Made by a program: the position numbers and the translations under genes. From NCBI GenBank assembly GCA_027083925.1, contig JALWMK010000106.1, positions 1 through 43,530 of the forward strand: a stretch of 43,530 nt of DNA, in the 5' to 3' direction. This document shows positions 24,136-33,247 of this stretch, in pieces. The notes under the pieces were generated by a model. It was not told the DNA's origin. It ran no database searches and saw only the letters and a program-made list of their open reading frames with translations. This DNA comes from Sedimenticola sp. (GTDB taxonomy: Bacteria > Pseudomonadota > Gammaproteobacteria > Chromatiales > Chromatiaceae). How positions within the stretch are numbered: position 1 is the stretch's first letter; every line of letters begins with the position of its first letter.

Positions 24136-25698
24136 ATGACTGCAATTACCCGAGTCCTCATCAGCGTTTCCGACAAGGAAGGCGTGATCGAATTCGCCCA
24201 CGGGCTGGCCCGGGCCGGGGTGGAGATCCTCTCCACCGGCGGCACCGCAAAATTGTTGCAGGACAATGGCATCGACGTCATGGAAGTCAGCGACTACACC
24301 GGCTTCCCGGAAATGATGGACGGCAGAGTCAAGACCCTGCACCCGAAGATTCACGGCGGCATCCTCGGTCGCCGCGGCACGGACGATACGGTCATGGCAG
24401 AACACGGCATCGGCCCTATCGACCTGGTAGTCGTCAATCTCTATCCTTTCGAGAAAACCATCGCCAACCCGGATTGCGACCTGGCCACCGCCATCGAGAA
24501 CATCGATATCGGCGGCCCCACCATGATTCGCGCCGCCGCCAAGAACCACAAGGATGTTGCCGTGGTGGTGGATCCCGCCGATTACACCCGAATTCTTTCG
24601 GAAATGAAGAACAACGGCAACGCCCTGAGTGATGATTTCCGTTTCCGCCTGGCGGTGAAGACCTTCGAACACACCGCCCGCTACGATGGCGCCATTGCCA
24701 ACTACCTGGGCGCCATGAGCGATGACGGCCAGAAGCAGGACTTTCCCAACACCATCAACCTGCAATACCGCCAGGCGCAGACCATGCGCTACGGCGAGAA
24801 CCCGCACCAGAAGGCAGCATTCTTCCGCGAGGACGATGTACAAGAGGCATCTGTTGCAACCGCCCGCCAGCTCCAGGGCAAAGAGCTGTCCTACAACAAC
24901 ATCGGCGACACCGACGCTGCCCTGGAGTGCGTCAAACAGTTCAGCGAAGGCCCGGCCTGCGTCATCGTCAAGCACGCCAACCCCTGTGGCGTGGCTATCG
25001 GCGGCAACCTGCTGGAGGCCTACAACCGCGCCTACGCCACGGATCCCGAGTCCGCCTTCGGCGGCATTATCGCCTTCAATGAAGAGCTGGACGCACCAAC
25101 CGCCAGTGCTATCGTCGAACGTCAGTTCGTGGAAGTGATCATCGCGCCTGCCGTGTCAGCCGAAGCTGCCCAAGTGGTCGCCGCCAAAAAAAACGTGCGG
25201 CTACTGGCCTGCGGCTCATGGGGCAATACTCCAGCGCCACGCCTTGATTTCAAGCGTGTAAACGGCGGCCTGCTGGTGCAAGATGCGGACCTTTCCCTGC
25301 ACAACGAGTTGACCGTGGTCAGCAAGCGCCAGCCAACCGAACAGGAAATGGCGGATTTGCTGTTCACCTGGCGCATCGCCAAGTTCGTCAAGTCCAACGC
25401 CATCGTCTACGGCAGGGACAACATGACCATTGGCGTGGGCGCAGGACAGATGAGCCGCATCAATTCTGCGCGCATCGCCGGGATCAAGGCGGAACATGCA
25501 GGGCTGGAAGTACAAGGATCCGTCATGGCGTCAGACGCCTTTTTCCCCTTCCGCGATGGCATCGACAACGCCGCAGAAGCAGGTATCGTCGCCGTCATAC
25601 AGCCCGGCGGCTCCATGCGCGACGAAGAAGTCATCGAGGCAGCCGACGAACACGGCATGGCCATGGTGTTTACCGGCATGCGCCATTTTAGGCATTGA
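24136..25698 (+). CDS. purH: Bifunctional AICAR transformylase/IMP cyclohydrolase
   Basis: The 520-aa enzyme performs the last two steps of IMP synthesis. The N-terminal IMP cyclohydrolase (MGS-like) domain has [19 protein letters not shown] and [13 protein letters not shown]. The C-terminal transformylase has KHANPCGVA and the terminal [12 protein letters not shown] and [10 protein letters not shown] motifs. It is intact and standard length. purD follows after 13 bases. Confidence 0.98.
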   Translation: MTAITRVLISVSDKEGVIEFAHGLARAGVEILSTGGTAKLLQDNGIDVMEVSDYTGFPEMMDGRVKTLHPKIHGGILGRRGTDDTVMAEHGIGPIDLVVVNLYPFEKTIANPDCDLATAIENIDIGGPTMIRAAAKNHKDVAVVVDPADYTRILSEMKNNGNALSDDFRFRLAVKTFEHTARYDGAIANYLGAMSDDGQKQDFPNTINLQYRQAQTMRYGENPHQKAAFFREDDVQEASVATARQLQGKELSYNNIGDTDAALECVKQFSEGPACVIVKHANPCGVAIGGNLLEAYNRAYATDPESAFGGIIAFNEELDAPTASAIVERQFVEVIIAPAVSAEAAQVVAAKKNVRLLACGSWGNTPAPRLDFKRVNGGLLVQDADLSLHNELTVVSKRQPTEQEMADLLFTWRIAKFVKSNAIVYGRDNMTIGVGAGQMSRINSARIAGIKAEHAGLEVQGSVMASDAFFPFRDGIDNAAEAGIVAVIQPGGSMRDEEVIEAADEHGMAMVFTGMRHFRH

Positions 25699-25711
25699 GG
25701 AGACTCTGTCC

Positions 25712-27001
25712 ATGAATGTTCTGATCATTGGCGGCGGCGGACGCGAACACGCCCTGGCCTGGAAAGCCCTGCAATCGCCGCTGGCAGACAAGGTTTATGT
25801 CGCCCCGGGAAATGCCGGTACTACGGCGGAAGAAGGCATGGAGAATGTGGATATCTCCGCCGATGACACCAAGGCGCTGCGCGACTTTGCCCTGCAAAAC
25901 GACATCGCCCTGACCATCGTCGGGCCGGAACAGCCCCTGGTGGCAGGCATAGTGGATATTTTCACCGCAGCCGGCCTGAAATGCTTCGGTCCCACCAAGC
26001 GGGTAGCCAGACTGGAAGGATCCAAGGCTTTCGCCAAGGACTTCCTGGCTCGTCATCAAATACCTACCGCCACCTTCGGTACCTTTTCGGAGCTGGATTC
26101 CGCGCTGGAATATCTCTATAAAATGGGCGCACCCATCGTCATCAAAGCGGATGGGCTGGCTGCCGGCAAGGGCGTGATCCTCGCCCATGACATGAAAACC
26201 GCTGAAGAAACAATAAAGGACATGCTCTCCGGCAACCAGTTTGGCGAAGCCGGGCATACCGTGGTCATCGAAGAGTTCCTCAACGGCGAGGAAGCCAGCT
26301 TCATCGTCATGGCCGACGGCAAGCAGGTATTGCCCATGGCCAGTTCCCAGGACCACAAGGCCGCCTATGACGGCGACACCGGCCCCAACACCGGCGGCAT
26401 GGGCGCCTATTCTCCTGCACCCGTGGTCACAGAAGAAGTCCACCAAAAAATCATGGCGCAGGTGATTCTGCCTACGATTGCAGGCATGGCTGCAGAAGGC
26501 ACTCCCTACACCGGCTTTCTCTATGCCGGGCTGATGATCGACGCGCAAGGCAACCCCAGGGTCATCGAATTCAACTGCCGCTTTGGCGACCCGGAAGCCC
26601 AACCCATCATGATGCGCATGCAATCCGATCTGGTCGCTCACTGTCTGGCCGCACTGGAAGGCAAGCTTGATGAGGAAGAGGCTCATTGGGACGAGCGAGC
26701 CGCTGTAGGCGTAGTACTCGCTTCCGGTGGCTACCCCGGCGCCTACGAAACCGGCGATGCCATTGAAGGTCTTCCCGAAGAAAAAAGCGCCGACACCAAA
26801 GTCTTCCACGCCGGCACTGCTGAAAAAAATGACACAGTCATTACCACAGGCGGGCGTGTACTTTGCGCCACAGCCCTTGGCGATACCGTTACCGAAGCAC
26901 AAGAAAAAGCCTATGCCCTGGTGGAAAAAATTCACTGGAACAATATGCAGTACCGCAAGGATATCGCCTATCGGGCCATTGCCAGAGAACAGAAGGACTA
27001 G
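25712..27001 (+). CDS. purD: Phosphoribosylamine–glycine ligase
   Basis: The 429-aa ATP-grasp enzyme makes GAR in purine synthesis. [18 protein letters not shown], the ATP-grasp [23 protein letters not shown] and [12 protein letters not shown] are present. The start at 25712 with TTGAGGAGA upstream is chosen over the longer frame from 25496, which runs inside purH. The vanZ-like gene follows after only two bases. Confidence 0.98.
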   Translation: MNVLIIGGGGREHALAWKALQSPLADKVYVAPGNAGTTAEEGMENVDISADDTKALRDFALQNDIALTIVGPEQPLVAGIVDIFTAAGLKCFGPTKRVARLEGSKAFAKDFLARHQIPTATFGTFSELDSALEYLYKMGAPIVIKADGLAAGKGVILAHDMKTAEETIKDMLSGNQFGEAGHTVVIEEFLNGEEASFIVMADGKQVLPMASSQDHKAAYDGDTGPNTGGMGAYSPAPVVTEEVHQKIMAQVILPTIAGMAAEGTPYTGFLYAGLMIDAQGNPRVIEFNCRFGDPEAQPIMMRMQSDLVAHCLAALEGKLDEEEAHWDERAAVGVVLASGGYPGAYETGDAIEGLPEEKSADTKVFHAGTAEKNDTVITTGGRVLCATALGDTVTEAQEKAYALVEKIHWNNMQYRKDIAYRAIAREQKD

Positions 27002-27003
27002 CA

Positions 27004-27402
27004 GTGGAACGCCCGCCCGCACTGCCGGTCAGCCGCTGCAACCGGACCGGCGCCAGGCTTGCATTGGGCCTGGCCTTGCTGGTCATCACCTACATGGCGC
27101 TCACGCCGGTTCCTGACCTGCTGCAACAATCTGTAAACGATAAACTGGGACATGCCCTGGCTTTTGTCCTGCTGTCTTTTCTCAGCCATGCCAGCTGGCC
27201 AAAGCAAACTTTCGGTTGGCGCCATGGCCTGCCCCTGCTCACCTATGGCATTGCCCTGGAGTGCCTGCAATATTTCGTACCCGGCAGGTATTTCTCCTTT
27301 CTCGACATGCTTGCCGATGCCGCAGGCATTGCTGCCTATCTGCTGCTTTCCCTGTTTCTGTTTGCCCGGCTGCATCTCCGGGTCGGATTGCGGCGAGGAT
27401 GA
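27004..27402 (+). CDS. VanZ-like integral membrane protein
   Basis: The 132-aa protein has about four hydrophobic helices with DKLGHALAFVLLSFLS and GIALECLQYFVPGRYFSFLDMLADAAG, the hallmark of VanZ-like proteins. The start is GTG at 27004, two bases after purD, with AGAAGGA eight bases upstream; the longer frame overlaps purD. VanZ relatives are linked with teicoplanin resistance in Gram-positives, but in Proteobacteria the role is unknown, and no resistance should be inferred. Confidence 0.85.
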   Translation: MERPPALPVSRCNRTGARLALGLALLVITYMALTPVPDLLQQSVNDKLGHALAFVLLSFLSHASWPKQTFGWRHGLPLLTYGIALECLQYFVPGRYFSFLDMLADAAGIAAYLLLSLFLFARLHLRVGLRRG

Positions 27403-27505
27403 TCCTGGTGTAACCTTCAGCCGGGTAGCTCCCGACAATGCCATCCGGGTACACTGGAAACAGCCACCACCCAAGACTTTCCCTTGAAAAAAACTTTTAT
27501 AACCA

Positions 27506-27518
27506 AGCAATAATTGCT
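27506..27518. repeat. AGCAATAATTGCT palindrome near a T-run
   Basis: A 13-bp perfect palindrome is followed by ACGCTTTTTGTTT. It could be a weak terminator for the purine/vanZ operon or a regulator site for the metalloprotease gene. A second short stem, CCTGCT/AGCAGG, lies at about 27548-27563. Confidence 0.4.
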
Positions 27519-27648
27519 ACGCTTTTTGTTTAATCGCTTTCTCAGATGCCTGCTGTAGAGCAGGCACACAGACAAGTACGGAAGCTTGCACCAGGCACCT
27601 GGATAACGCCATCGTTCAAAAGGAATTGACAGAGAGGATAGTGAAATC

Positions 27649-30357
27649 ATGAATTCTTACTCATACTTATGGAGAGTCTGGGCTTTTATATCCATCGGCG
27701 GAATGTTGCTGGTGGCTGCAAAAATGGCCCAAGCTGTACCTGCCGCTCCCGGTGAATACAGGCTCGAGCAGGCAGATGGCACAATTTTTGTGGCGCACCA
27801 ATGGGGCGATGAATGGGTAAATGGCTGGGAAACAATCACCGGCTATTCCATTATCTACGACAAGGCCCAAAAGACCTGGTTCTATGCAGAGCGTGACGCC
27901 AACGGCCAGCTTGTCGCATCTTCTGCGGCTGTACGGGCTGAAGACACATCCAGCGCCGCCAGAAAAGGCAGCGTTTTTAGCCCTGTCTACCAATCCGGCA
28001 AGGAAATCAACAAGCATTTACGGCCATCTGGCAGCACGAGCACAAACACCCTGCGCAAATTCACATATGCCACTGGCGGTAATCACCGCCAGCCACAGCG
28101 GATCACTCCTCTTGTCAGCACCGGCAAACTGCCTGTGCTGATGATCAACTATAGCGATACTACAACAACTTATTCGGCATCTGATTTCGACTCCCTGCTG
28201 TTTTCCGGAGCCGGGGGATATACCTTAAAAGACTATTATGCAGAAGTATCCTATAACCAGCTTACTGTAAGCGGAGCGGTATCCGGCTGGTATACCGCCG
28301 CAAACAACCACAGTTATTACGGCGAAAATGATGCCAATAACAATGATTCCTTTCCCGGCCTGCTGGTCGAGGAAGCCATCAGCGCGGCAGATCCGGTCAC
28401 AGATTTTTCCCAATACGACACGGATGGCGACTGTTATGTTGATGTGGTTGCAGTTATTCACCAGGGCACGGGCGAAGAAGCGGGGGGTGCTGATACTGAC
28501 ATCTGGTCTCATCGCTGGAGTTTGAGTGCAGCAAATGCCTGGGGAGCGGGTGGCGCAGGTGAATATACAACCAACGACTCTTGCCCTGCAGGTGGATTCA
28601 TCAAGGTCAACGACTATATTTTGCAACCTGAAATCCTGTTTGGCGGGCAACAAACCATAGGAGTTTTTGCCCATGAGTATGCTCACAGTCTCGGCTTGCC
28701 CGATCTATATGACACTGACAACACCTCCGGCGGACTGGGCAATTGGGCATTGATGGCGGGAGGCTCATGGAACCGGAGAACAAGACCCGGGGATCGACCG
28801 GCACATATGTCCGCCTGGAGCAAATACTTCCTTGGCTGGGCAACACCAACAGCTGTAACTGGCGCCCTGACGGCAGAAACCATTGATGCCGCATCGGTTG
28901 CTGCTGACATATACCTGGCTGGCGAAGGATCGGCCTCCCCTGCTGCCGGAGAGTATTTTCTGATCGAAAACCGCCATAAGAGCGGTTTTGACATCGGCCT
29001 GCCCGGTTCCGGCCTGGCCATCTGGCATATTGATGAAGCCAAGGCGACCGGCAACAACCGCGACAATGCCGACGAATGCGCTCCCCCTGCAGACTGTTCT
29101 ATCAGCCACTATCGGGTTTCCCTGGTGCAATCCGACAATCAATGGCACCTCGAAAACAAGATCAACCAGGGTGATGCCAGCGACCTGTACGCCAATTCCG
29201 TCAACGGCTTTTCGGGCATCACTTTGCCCGCAAGCAACTGGTACAACGGCACTGCAAGCGGCTTCAGCGCCACCAGCATCAGTTCCAGCGGAACCACAAT
29301 GACAGCAGACCTGAGCATGGCCAGTTCGTCCAACGGAATATTGCACTTCAGCGCTGCGGCATTCTACGTTGATGAAGGCGCTGGCAACATTGACATTGCT
29401 GTCCAACGCACAGATGGTAGCGCAGGAGCCGTATCTGCAAGTTGCATAGCTTCCAACATTTCCGCTATGGCAAGCAGCGACTTTTCCACATCAACCACAA
29501 ATCTGAACTGGGCTGACGGTGACACAACTGACAAAAGCTGCACCTTCACCATTGTGGACGACACTGACATTGAAGGCGCACAGCGCTTCAAGGTCAGCCT
29601 TTCCACACCCACTGGTGGAGCGGTATTGGGCGCCCCCAGCACCACAGTGGTAAATATCGAAGATGATGAAACCTGCTCCGGCACTGTAGTTGACCTGACC
29701 GGCACATCTTTTGAGTCCGGCACAGATTTGGACTGCATTGCAACCACCAGTATTCTGGCAGCAGACGGCGGCACCGCCGTTGGCTCCCGCGTGGGCATTT
29801 ATTCTCCAAACGTAACGCTGGGACCAGGTTATTCCATCAATGGGGTTTTCTCTGTGGGAACTTATTCTGTCTTTGACGGCAACAGCAATGCCCCCTTGGT
29901 TGCGGGCACCTCTTCCGGCCCTTTTATGCCCTATCCCTCTACGATTACCGTATCCGCAATGAATGGAAGCGTATCCAAGGTAACCGTTACTCTGCATAAT
30001 CTGCAACACTCTTATCTTTCTGATATCGATGCACTGCTGGTTGGCCCGCAGGGGCAGTCAGTACTGCTCATGGCTGATGTCGGTGACAATGCCAATATTG
30101 CCGCCACCAGCCTGACCTTTGACGATGCAGCAAACGGCATGATTACCTTGCCCATTACAAGCGGCGCGTACCTGCCAACAAATAATGGCTCTACATCTTT
30201 TACCAGCCCGGCCCCACCCAGCCCCTATAGTTCCAGGATGGCTGCCCTGAAAGGCAGCAACCCCAATGGTGCATGGAGACTGTTCTTGTACGATGATACC
30301 GGGCAGGATACTGGCAGTCTTGCTGGAGGATGGAGCATCCATATAGAAGCCCGCTAG
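27649..30357 (+). CDS. Secreted M6-family metalloprotease with Calx-beta and P-domain-like modules
   Basis: The 902-aa precursor has a signal peptide (about 1-30, ending AQA) and a propeptide typical of M6 (QADGTIFVAHQWGDE). A catalytic domain follows with zinc motif HEYAH at 342-346 and the downstream GLPDLYD and NWALMAGGSW typical of the immune inhibitor A (InhA)/PrtV group. A Calx-beta-like domain runs about 563-672 (AFYVDEGAGN...ADGDTTDKSCTFTIVDD...NIEDDE). The C-terminal part (about 690-902) resembles a proprotein-convertase P domain, with LHNLQHSYLSDIDALLVGP and PNGAWRLFLYDD. It is probably exported and processed. GAGAGGAT precedes the ATG. The gene stands alone. Confidence 0.92.
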   Translation: MNSYSYLWRVWAFISIGGMLLVAAKMAQAVPAAPGEYRLEQADGTIFVAHQWGDEWVNGWETITGYSIIYDKAQKTWFYAERDANGQLVASSAAVRAEDTSSAARKGSVFSPVYQSGKEINKHLRPSGSTSTNTLRKFTYATGGNHRQPQRITPLVSTGKLPVLMINYSDTTTTYSASDFDSLLFSGAGGYTLKDYYAEVSYNQLTVSGAVSGWYTAANNHSYYGENDANNNDSFPGLLVEEAISAADPVTDFSQYDTDGDCYVDVVAVIHQGTGEEAGGADTDIWSHRWSLSAANAWGAGGAGEYTTNDSCPAGGFIKVNDYILQPEILFGGQQTIGVFAHEYAHSLGLPDLYDTDNTSGGLGNWALMAGGSWNRRTRPGDRPAHMSAWSKYFLGWATPTAVTGALTAETIDAASVAADIYLAGEGSASPAAGEYFLIENRHKSGFDIGLPGSGLAIWHIDEAKATGNNRDNADECAPPADCSISHYRVSLVQSDNQWHLENKINQGDASDLYANSVNGFSGITLPASNWYNGTASGFSATSISSSGTTMTADLSMASSSNGILHFSAAAFYVDEGAGNIDIAVQRTDGSAGAVSASCIASNISAMASSDFSTSTTNLNWADGDTTDKSCTFTIVDDTDIEGAQRFKVSLSTPTGGAVLGAPSTTVVNIEDDETCSGTVVDLTGTSFESGTDLDCIATTSILAADGGTAVGSRVGIYSPNVTLGPGYSINGVFSVGTYSVFDGNSNAPLVAGTSSGPFMPYPSTITVSAMNGSVSKVTVTLHNLQHSYLSDIDALLVGPQGQSVLLMADVGDNANIAATSLTFDDAANGMITLPITSGAYLPTNNGSTSFTSPAPPSPYSSRMAALKGSNPNGAWRLFLYDDTGQDTGSLAGGWSIHIEAR

Positions 30358-30520
30358 CCTGCCACCCCTCCCGCCGGACTCTCCAACCACTGCCGGAGAA
30401 ATCATACCGGAACAGCAACGCCATTCCTTCGGCAACGCTTGCAGTCCAACCAAGGCTTGTGCAAAATTGGTCGTGGAATGAAGGTACCAGCAAATGGCAC
30501 ACAAGATATGGAGGCAGCTC

Positions 30521-31516
30521 ATGCAAGCAGTAGTGATGACAGATATTGGTGATGTCGATGTGCTCAAGCTCAAGGAAATTGCAGAACCGGAAACCATTTC
30601 CCCCCGGCAGATCAAGGTGCACCTTGCCGCCGCCGGGGTAAATCCAGTCGACACCAAGTTACGGAAGAAAGGCCTGTTCTATGGTGCCCGGCCGCCCGCC
30701 ATTCTCGGCTGTGACGGAGCAGGCGAGGTTGTCGCCGTTGGAGAAAAGGTCGTCCGCTTCCAGCCTGGGGATCAGGTGTGGTTCTGTCATGGCGGGCTGG
30801 GCAGGGAGCAAGGCAACTATGCCCAGTTCACGGTGATGGACGAGAACCGCGCCGAATTTGCTCCGGCACGCATTTCCTCTATAGAAGCGGCTGCCACGCC
30901 ACTGGCCCTGATTACCGCCTGGGAGGCACTCTACGACCGTGGCAGGCTGCAGAAAGACCAGACTGTGCTCATTCATGCCGGGGCTGGCGGCGTGGGGCAT
31001 CTCGCCATTCAGCTGGCCAAGCTGCGCGGCGCCCGGGTGATTACCACCGTAAGCTCGCAGGCCAAGGCGGATTTCACGCAGTCTCTGGGAGCCGATGCTG
31101 TAATCAACTACAAAAACCAGGATCTTGGAGAGGCTATTCATGAATTTACCGAGGGCAAAGGAGTGAACCTGGTTTTCGATACCGTGGGGCCAGAGGTATT
31201 TCGCCAATCCCTGCCTCTGCTCGCCGAATACGGCACTCTGGTAACCATTCTCGACCCCGGAGATGGCCTGGTCACCGGGGAGGCGCGAAACAAGAACCTG
31301 ACTATCGCCTTTACCCTGATGCTCACCCCCGCCCTCAAGGATTTGCCCGAGGCTCTGGCGCATCAGGGCAAGATCCTGCGCCTGTGCGGTGAGTGGATGA
31401 GCGAGGGCAAACTGAAGGTCGAGGTTTCCAAAACCCTGCCGCTGGCAGAAGCGGGCAAGGCCCACGGTATAATTGAGGAGGGGCATGCCCAGGGGAAGTT
31501 GGTGCTGGAAATATAG
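30521..31516 (+). CDS. Zinc-free MDR-type NADPH:quinone oxidoreductase
   Basis: The 331-aa protein has the GroES-like N-domain (AAAGVNPVDTKLR, LGCDGAGEV) and the Rossmann NADPH site HAGAGGVGHLAIQLAKL. The zinc-ligand cysteines of alcohol dehydrogenases are absent, as in quinone reductases (Qor-like). The start at 30521 is chosen because GGAGGCAGCTC lies just upstream. The stop codon TAG forms part of the repeat-end-like scar at 31512-31526. Confidence 0.9.
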   Translation: MQAVVMTDIGDVDVLKLKEIAEPETISPRQIKVHLAAAGVNPVDTKLRKKGLFYGARPPAILGCDGAGEVVAVGEKVVRFQPGDQVWFCHGGLGREQGNYAQFTVMDENRAEFAPARISSIEAAATPLALITAWEALYDRGRLQKDQTVLIHAGAGGVGHLAIQLAKLRGARVITTVSSQAKADFTQSLGADAVINYKNQDLGEAIHEFTEGKGVNLVFDTVGPEVFRQSLPLLAEYGTLVTILDPGDGLVTGEARNKNLTIAFTLMLTPALKDLPEALAHQGKILRLCGEWMSEGKLKVEVSKTLPLAEAGKAHGIIEEGHAQGKLVLEI

Positions 31517-31526
31517 GCGCCCTATA
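31512..31526. repeat. Near-palindrome resembling fused MITE ends
   Basis: TATAGGCGCCCTATA combines the outer seven bases of the left end (TATAGGG with one change) and the outer GCCCTATA of the right end of the 166-bp element. It may be a deletion scar. It overlaps the stop codon of the quinone reductase. Confidence 0.35.
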
Positions 31527-31667
31527 CACATAACCCAATGTATTGTATTGGGTTATTGAAGAAAATCAGCGGCCTGGTGCAGTTTCCGGGCTGATATGTT
31601 TTAACTTGCAAGCAACTGTGCCAGAGGGCTTTTTTCTGGAACAGTTCTTGGCGAAAACATCGGACTT

Positions 31668-31699
31668 CATGTTTGAACTGGTTTGCAAGTTCAAACATG
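31668..31699. terminator. 12-bp perfect inverted repeat between convergent genes
   Basis: CATGTTTGAACT and AGTTCAAACATG flank an eight-base loop. It lies between the rightward quinone reductase and the leftward gene at 31711, so it may stop transcription from both sides. It lacks a T-run. A second hairpin with ATAACCCAAT and ATTGGGTTAT is at about 31530-31556. Confidence 0.5.
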
Positions 31700-31710
31700 G
31701 GGGCTAGACT

Positions 31711-32205
31711 CTACTTGATGCGCTTGACGCCAATCCGCCTGCCGGTCTCCAGGATTTCCAGCATGTAAAAACCCATCAGATTCTTGTTGATTCTCACTTC
31801 CGGGTTTTCCAGTTTTTTTGAATAGCGCCCCGTCTGGCGCTGTTTCCATACCTGGCCATTCTCCAGCCTGAACAGTGTTTTCCCTTTCCAACCACTGAAA
31901 CTTCCGAAAATTCTGCTCACCATCGGCCCTTCCTCTTCTGGCTTTAGAGTGACAGCCTGCTTGAGCGATATCGACTCTTTCAGCTCAGGAACCTCCCGAA
32001 CCAGGCTTGGCACGTCATCCGTGGTGTATTTCAGCAGCCAGGCATCCAGAGCCTTGCGCTCCTCGGCGGACAGCTTACCCAAGCCGGTTGCCGCAAATTC
32101 CTCCTTGCTCATCAAGGTCTCGATACCAGGAAATTCTTTTGCCGAACCAGTAGCTGGCAGGCAGGTTGCAGATAGCACCAATACAAATATTTTCATCTTG
32201 CTCAT
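31711..32205 (-). CDS. Small exported protein of unknown function
   Basis: From ATG 32205 the product is 164 aa with a signal peptide (MSKMKIFVLVLSATCLPATGSA, cleavage likely after Ala22). An earlier start, ATG 32220, overlaps the upstream methyltransferase end. The C-terminal half has FGSFSGWKGKTLFRLENGQVWKQ followed by a basic stretch and MLEILETGRRIGVKRI. I have seen this Gly-Trp/NGQVW pattern in small periplasmic proteins of Gammaproteobacteria but cannot assign a function. It is the last gene of the leftward block. Confidence 0.75.
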   Translation of the reverse strand: MSKMKIFVLVLSATCLPATGSAKEFPGIETLMSKEEFAATGLGKLSAEERKALDAWLLKYTTDDVPSLVREVPELKESISLKQAVTLKPEEEGPMVSRIFGSFSGWKGKTLFRLENGQVWKQRQTGRYSKKLENPEVRINKNLMGFYMLEILETGRRIGVKRIK

Positions 32206-32221
32206 GTGGCTAGTTCCCATA

Positions 32222-33169
32222 TCAGTTGTTTTTCCTAAACCGCACCACCCAGGCCAGTAACCCGGCTTCATCCGACAATTTTTCACACATTTCAGTCTCA
32301 AGGCCGTTCTTTTCAGCCAATCTCAACAATCTTTGCATTCGCTTATCGTCCAGGGCAGCGGTCGTCAAATCGAGTAATCGCTGCTGGGCATGCACCATAT
32401 CCCGCTCCAAACGGCGAACATACTGGAGCTTCGCCGACAACGGCATTGTTACATTCTCCTTAAACAGCGGGTTTACCCGTTGCAACACGTCCGCCAAGAC
32501 CACACCTTCAGGATGCCCGCGTAATAGTTTTCCAATAACTCGATTAAAAGCAACGCGTTGCTTTTCCGATGCAGGATTGTCTGACAGGCCCTGTAAATCA
32601 GATCTTCCACGAATTTCTCCCATGGCCTGGAGTAATGAAGCAAGCCTGGCAAATACCGGGAATTCGTTTATTAGAGCTCGATACTGCTGCAATTCCTCCC
32701 TGCTGCGCTTGCATATGATCGAAGCACTATGATGCGCTACCATCAGCAATTCGCCATTTTCTTCAAGTACATCATGGACAGACCCCAACGCCAAGTCTAC
32801 TTTTGCATACTCCAAACCAAACTGAGAAGAAACAAAGGCAAACTTTCCACCCGGAACGCACAGTTTTTCCAGTGGTGTATTAGACAGAAACTCTATTTGG
32901 CCGGAATATTCAGCACAAATTTCGGGTGCCAGGCTCGCCTTGTCTGCAGCAACAATCCGAAGCTGTTTTTTTTGTTCGATACTTACCCGCGCTGCAATTT
33001 GAGCCACAGCCCCATTGCCGGAGGCCACATCCAGTACGCTGGAATGGTCTGGCAATTTGGTGAATCCACTTTCCCACAAGGGCTGTAGCGCATGTGTGTA
33101 CCACTGCGGCGGCTGATTACCAAACGAAGTACAAATGCCATTTTTCCAATATACAGACCACGGATCCAT
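32222..33169 (-). CDS. SAM-dependent class I methyltransferase
   Basis: The 315-aa protein has the class I SAM-binding motif I SVLDVASGNGAVAQIAA (about 44-60), an acidic motif II region (VAADKA), and a long helical C-terminal domain of unknown role. The substrate is unknown. It lies between the TonB-dependent receptor and the small exported gene. The receptor's terminator at 33195-33222 separates it from upstream transcription, so it probably has its own promoter within about 50 bases. Confidence 0.8.
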   Translation of the reverse strand: MDPWSVYWKNGICTSFGNQPPQWYTHALQPLWESGFTKLPDHSSVLDVASGNGAVAQIAARVSIEQKKQLRIVAADKASLAPEICAEYSGQIEFLSNTPLEKLCVPGGKFAFVSSQFGLEYAKVDLALGSVHDVLEENGELLMVAHHSASIICKRSREELQQYRALINEFPVFARLASLLQAMGEIRGRSDLQGLSDNPASEKQRVAFNRVIGKLLRGHPEGVVLADVLQRVNPLFKENVTMPLSAKLQYVRRLERDMVHAQQRLLDLTTAALDDKRMQRLLRLAEKNGLETEMCEKLSDEAGLLAWVVRFRKNN

Positions 33170-33194
33170 AATTCACTCTTCCACCCCCGCAAAG

Positions 33195-33222
33195 TAAAAA
33201 AGGAGGCCATAAAGGCCTCCTT
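33195..33222 (-). terminator. Rho-independent terminator of the TonB-dependent receptor gene
   Basis: On the leftward strand, AGGAGGCC and GGCCTCCT form an 8-bp stem with a five-base loop, followed by a T-run (plus-strand A-run 33195-33200). It lies about 25 bases after the receptor stop. Confidence 0.88.
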
Positions 33223-33247
33223 CTTGCAGGTTTGTCAAATATAAATT

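Noticed and set aside
25688-27022. Leftward ORF (444 codons) opposite purD
   Set aside because: It is fully antisense to purD with no recognisable domain.
27520-27648. Riboswitch in the leader of the M6 protease
   Set aside because: Short stems are present, but I see no conserved core of a known class such as GEMM c-di-GMP.
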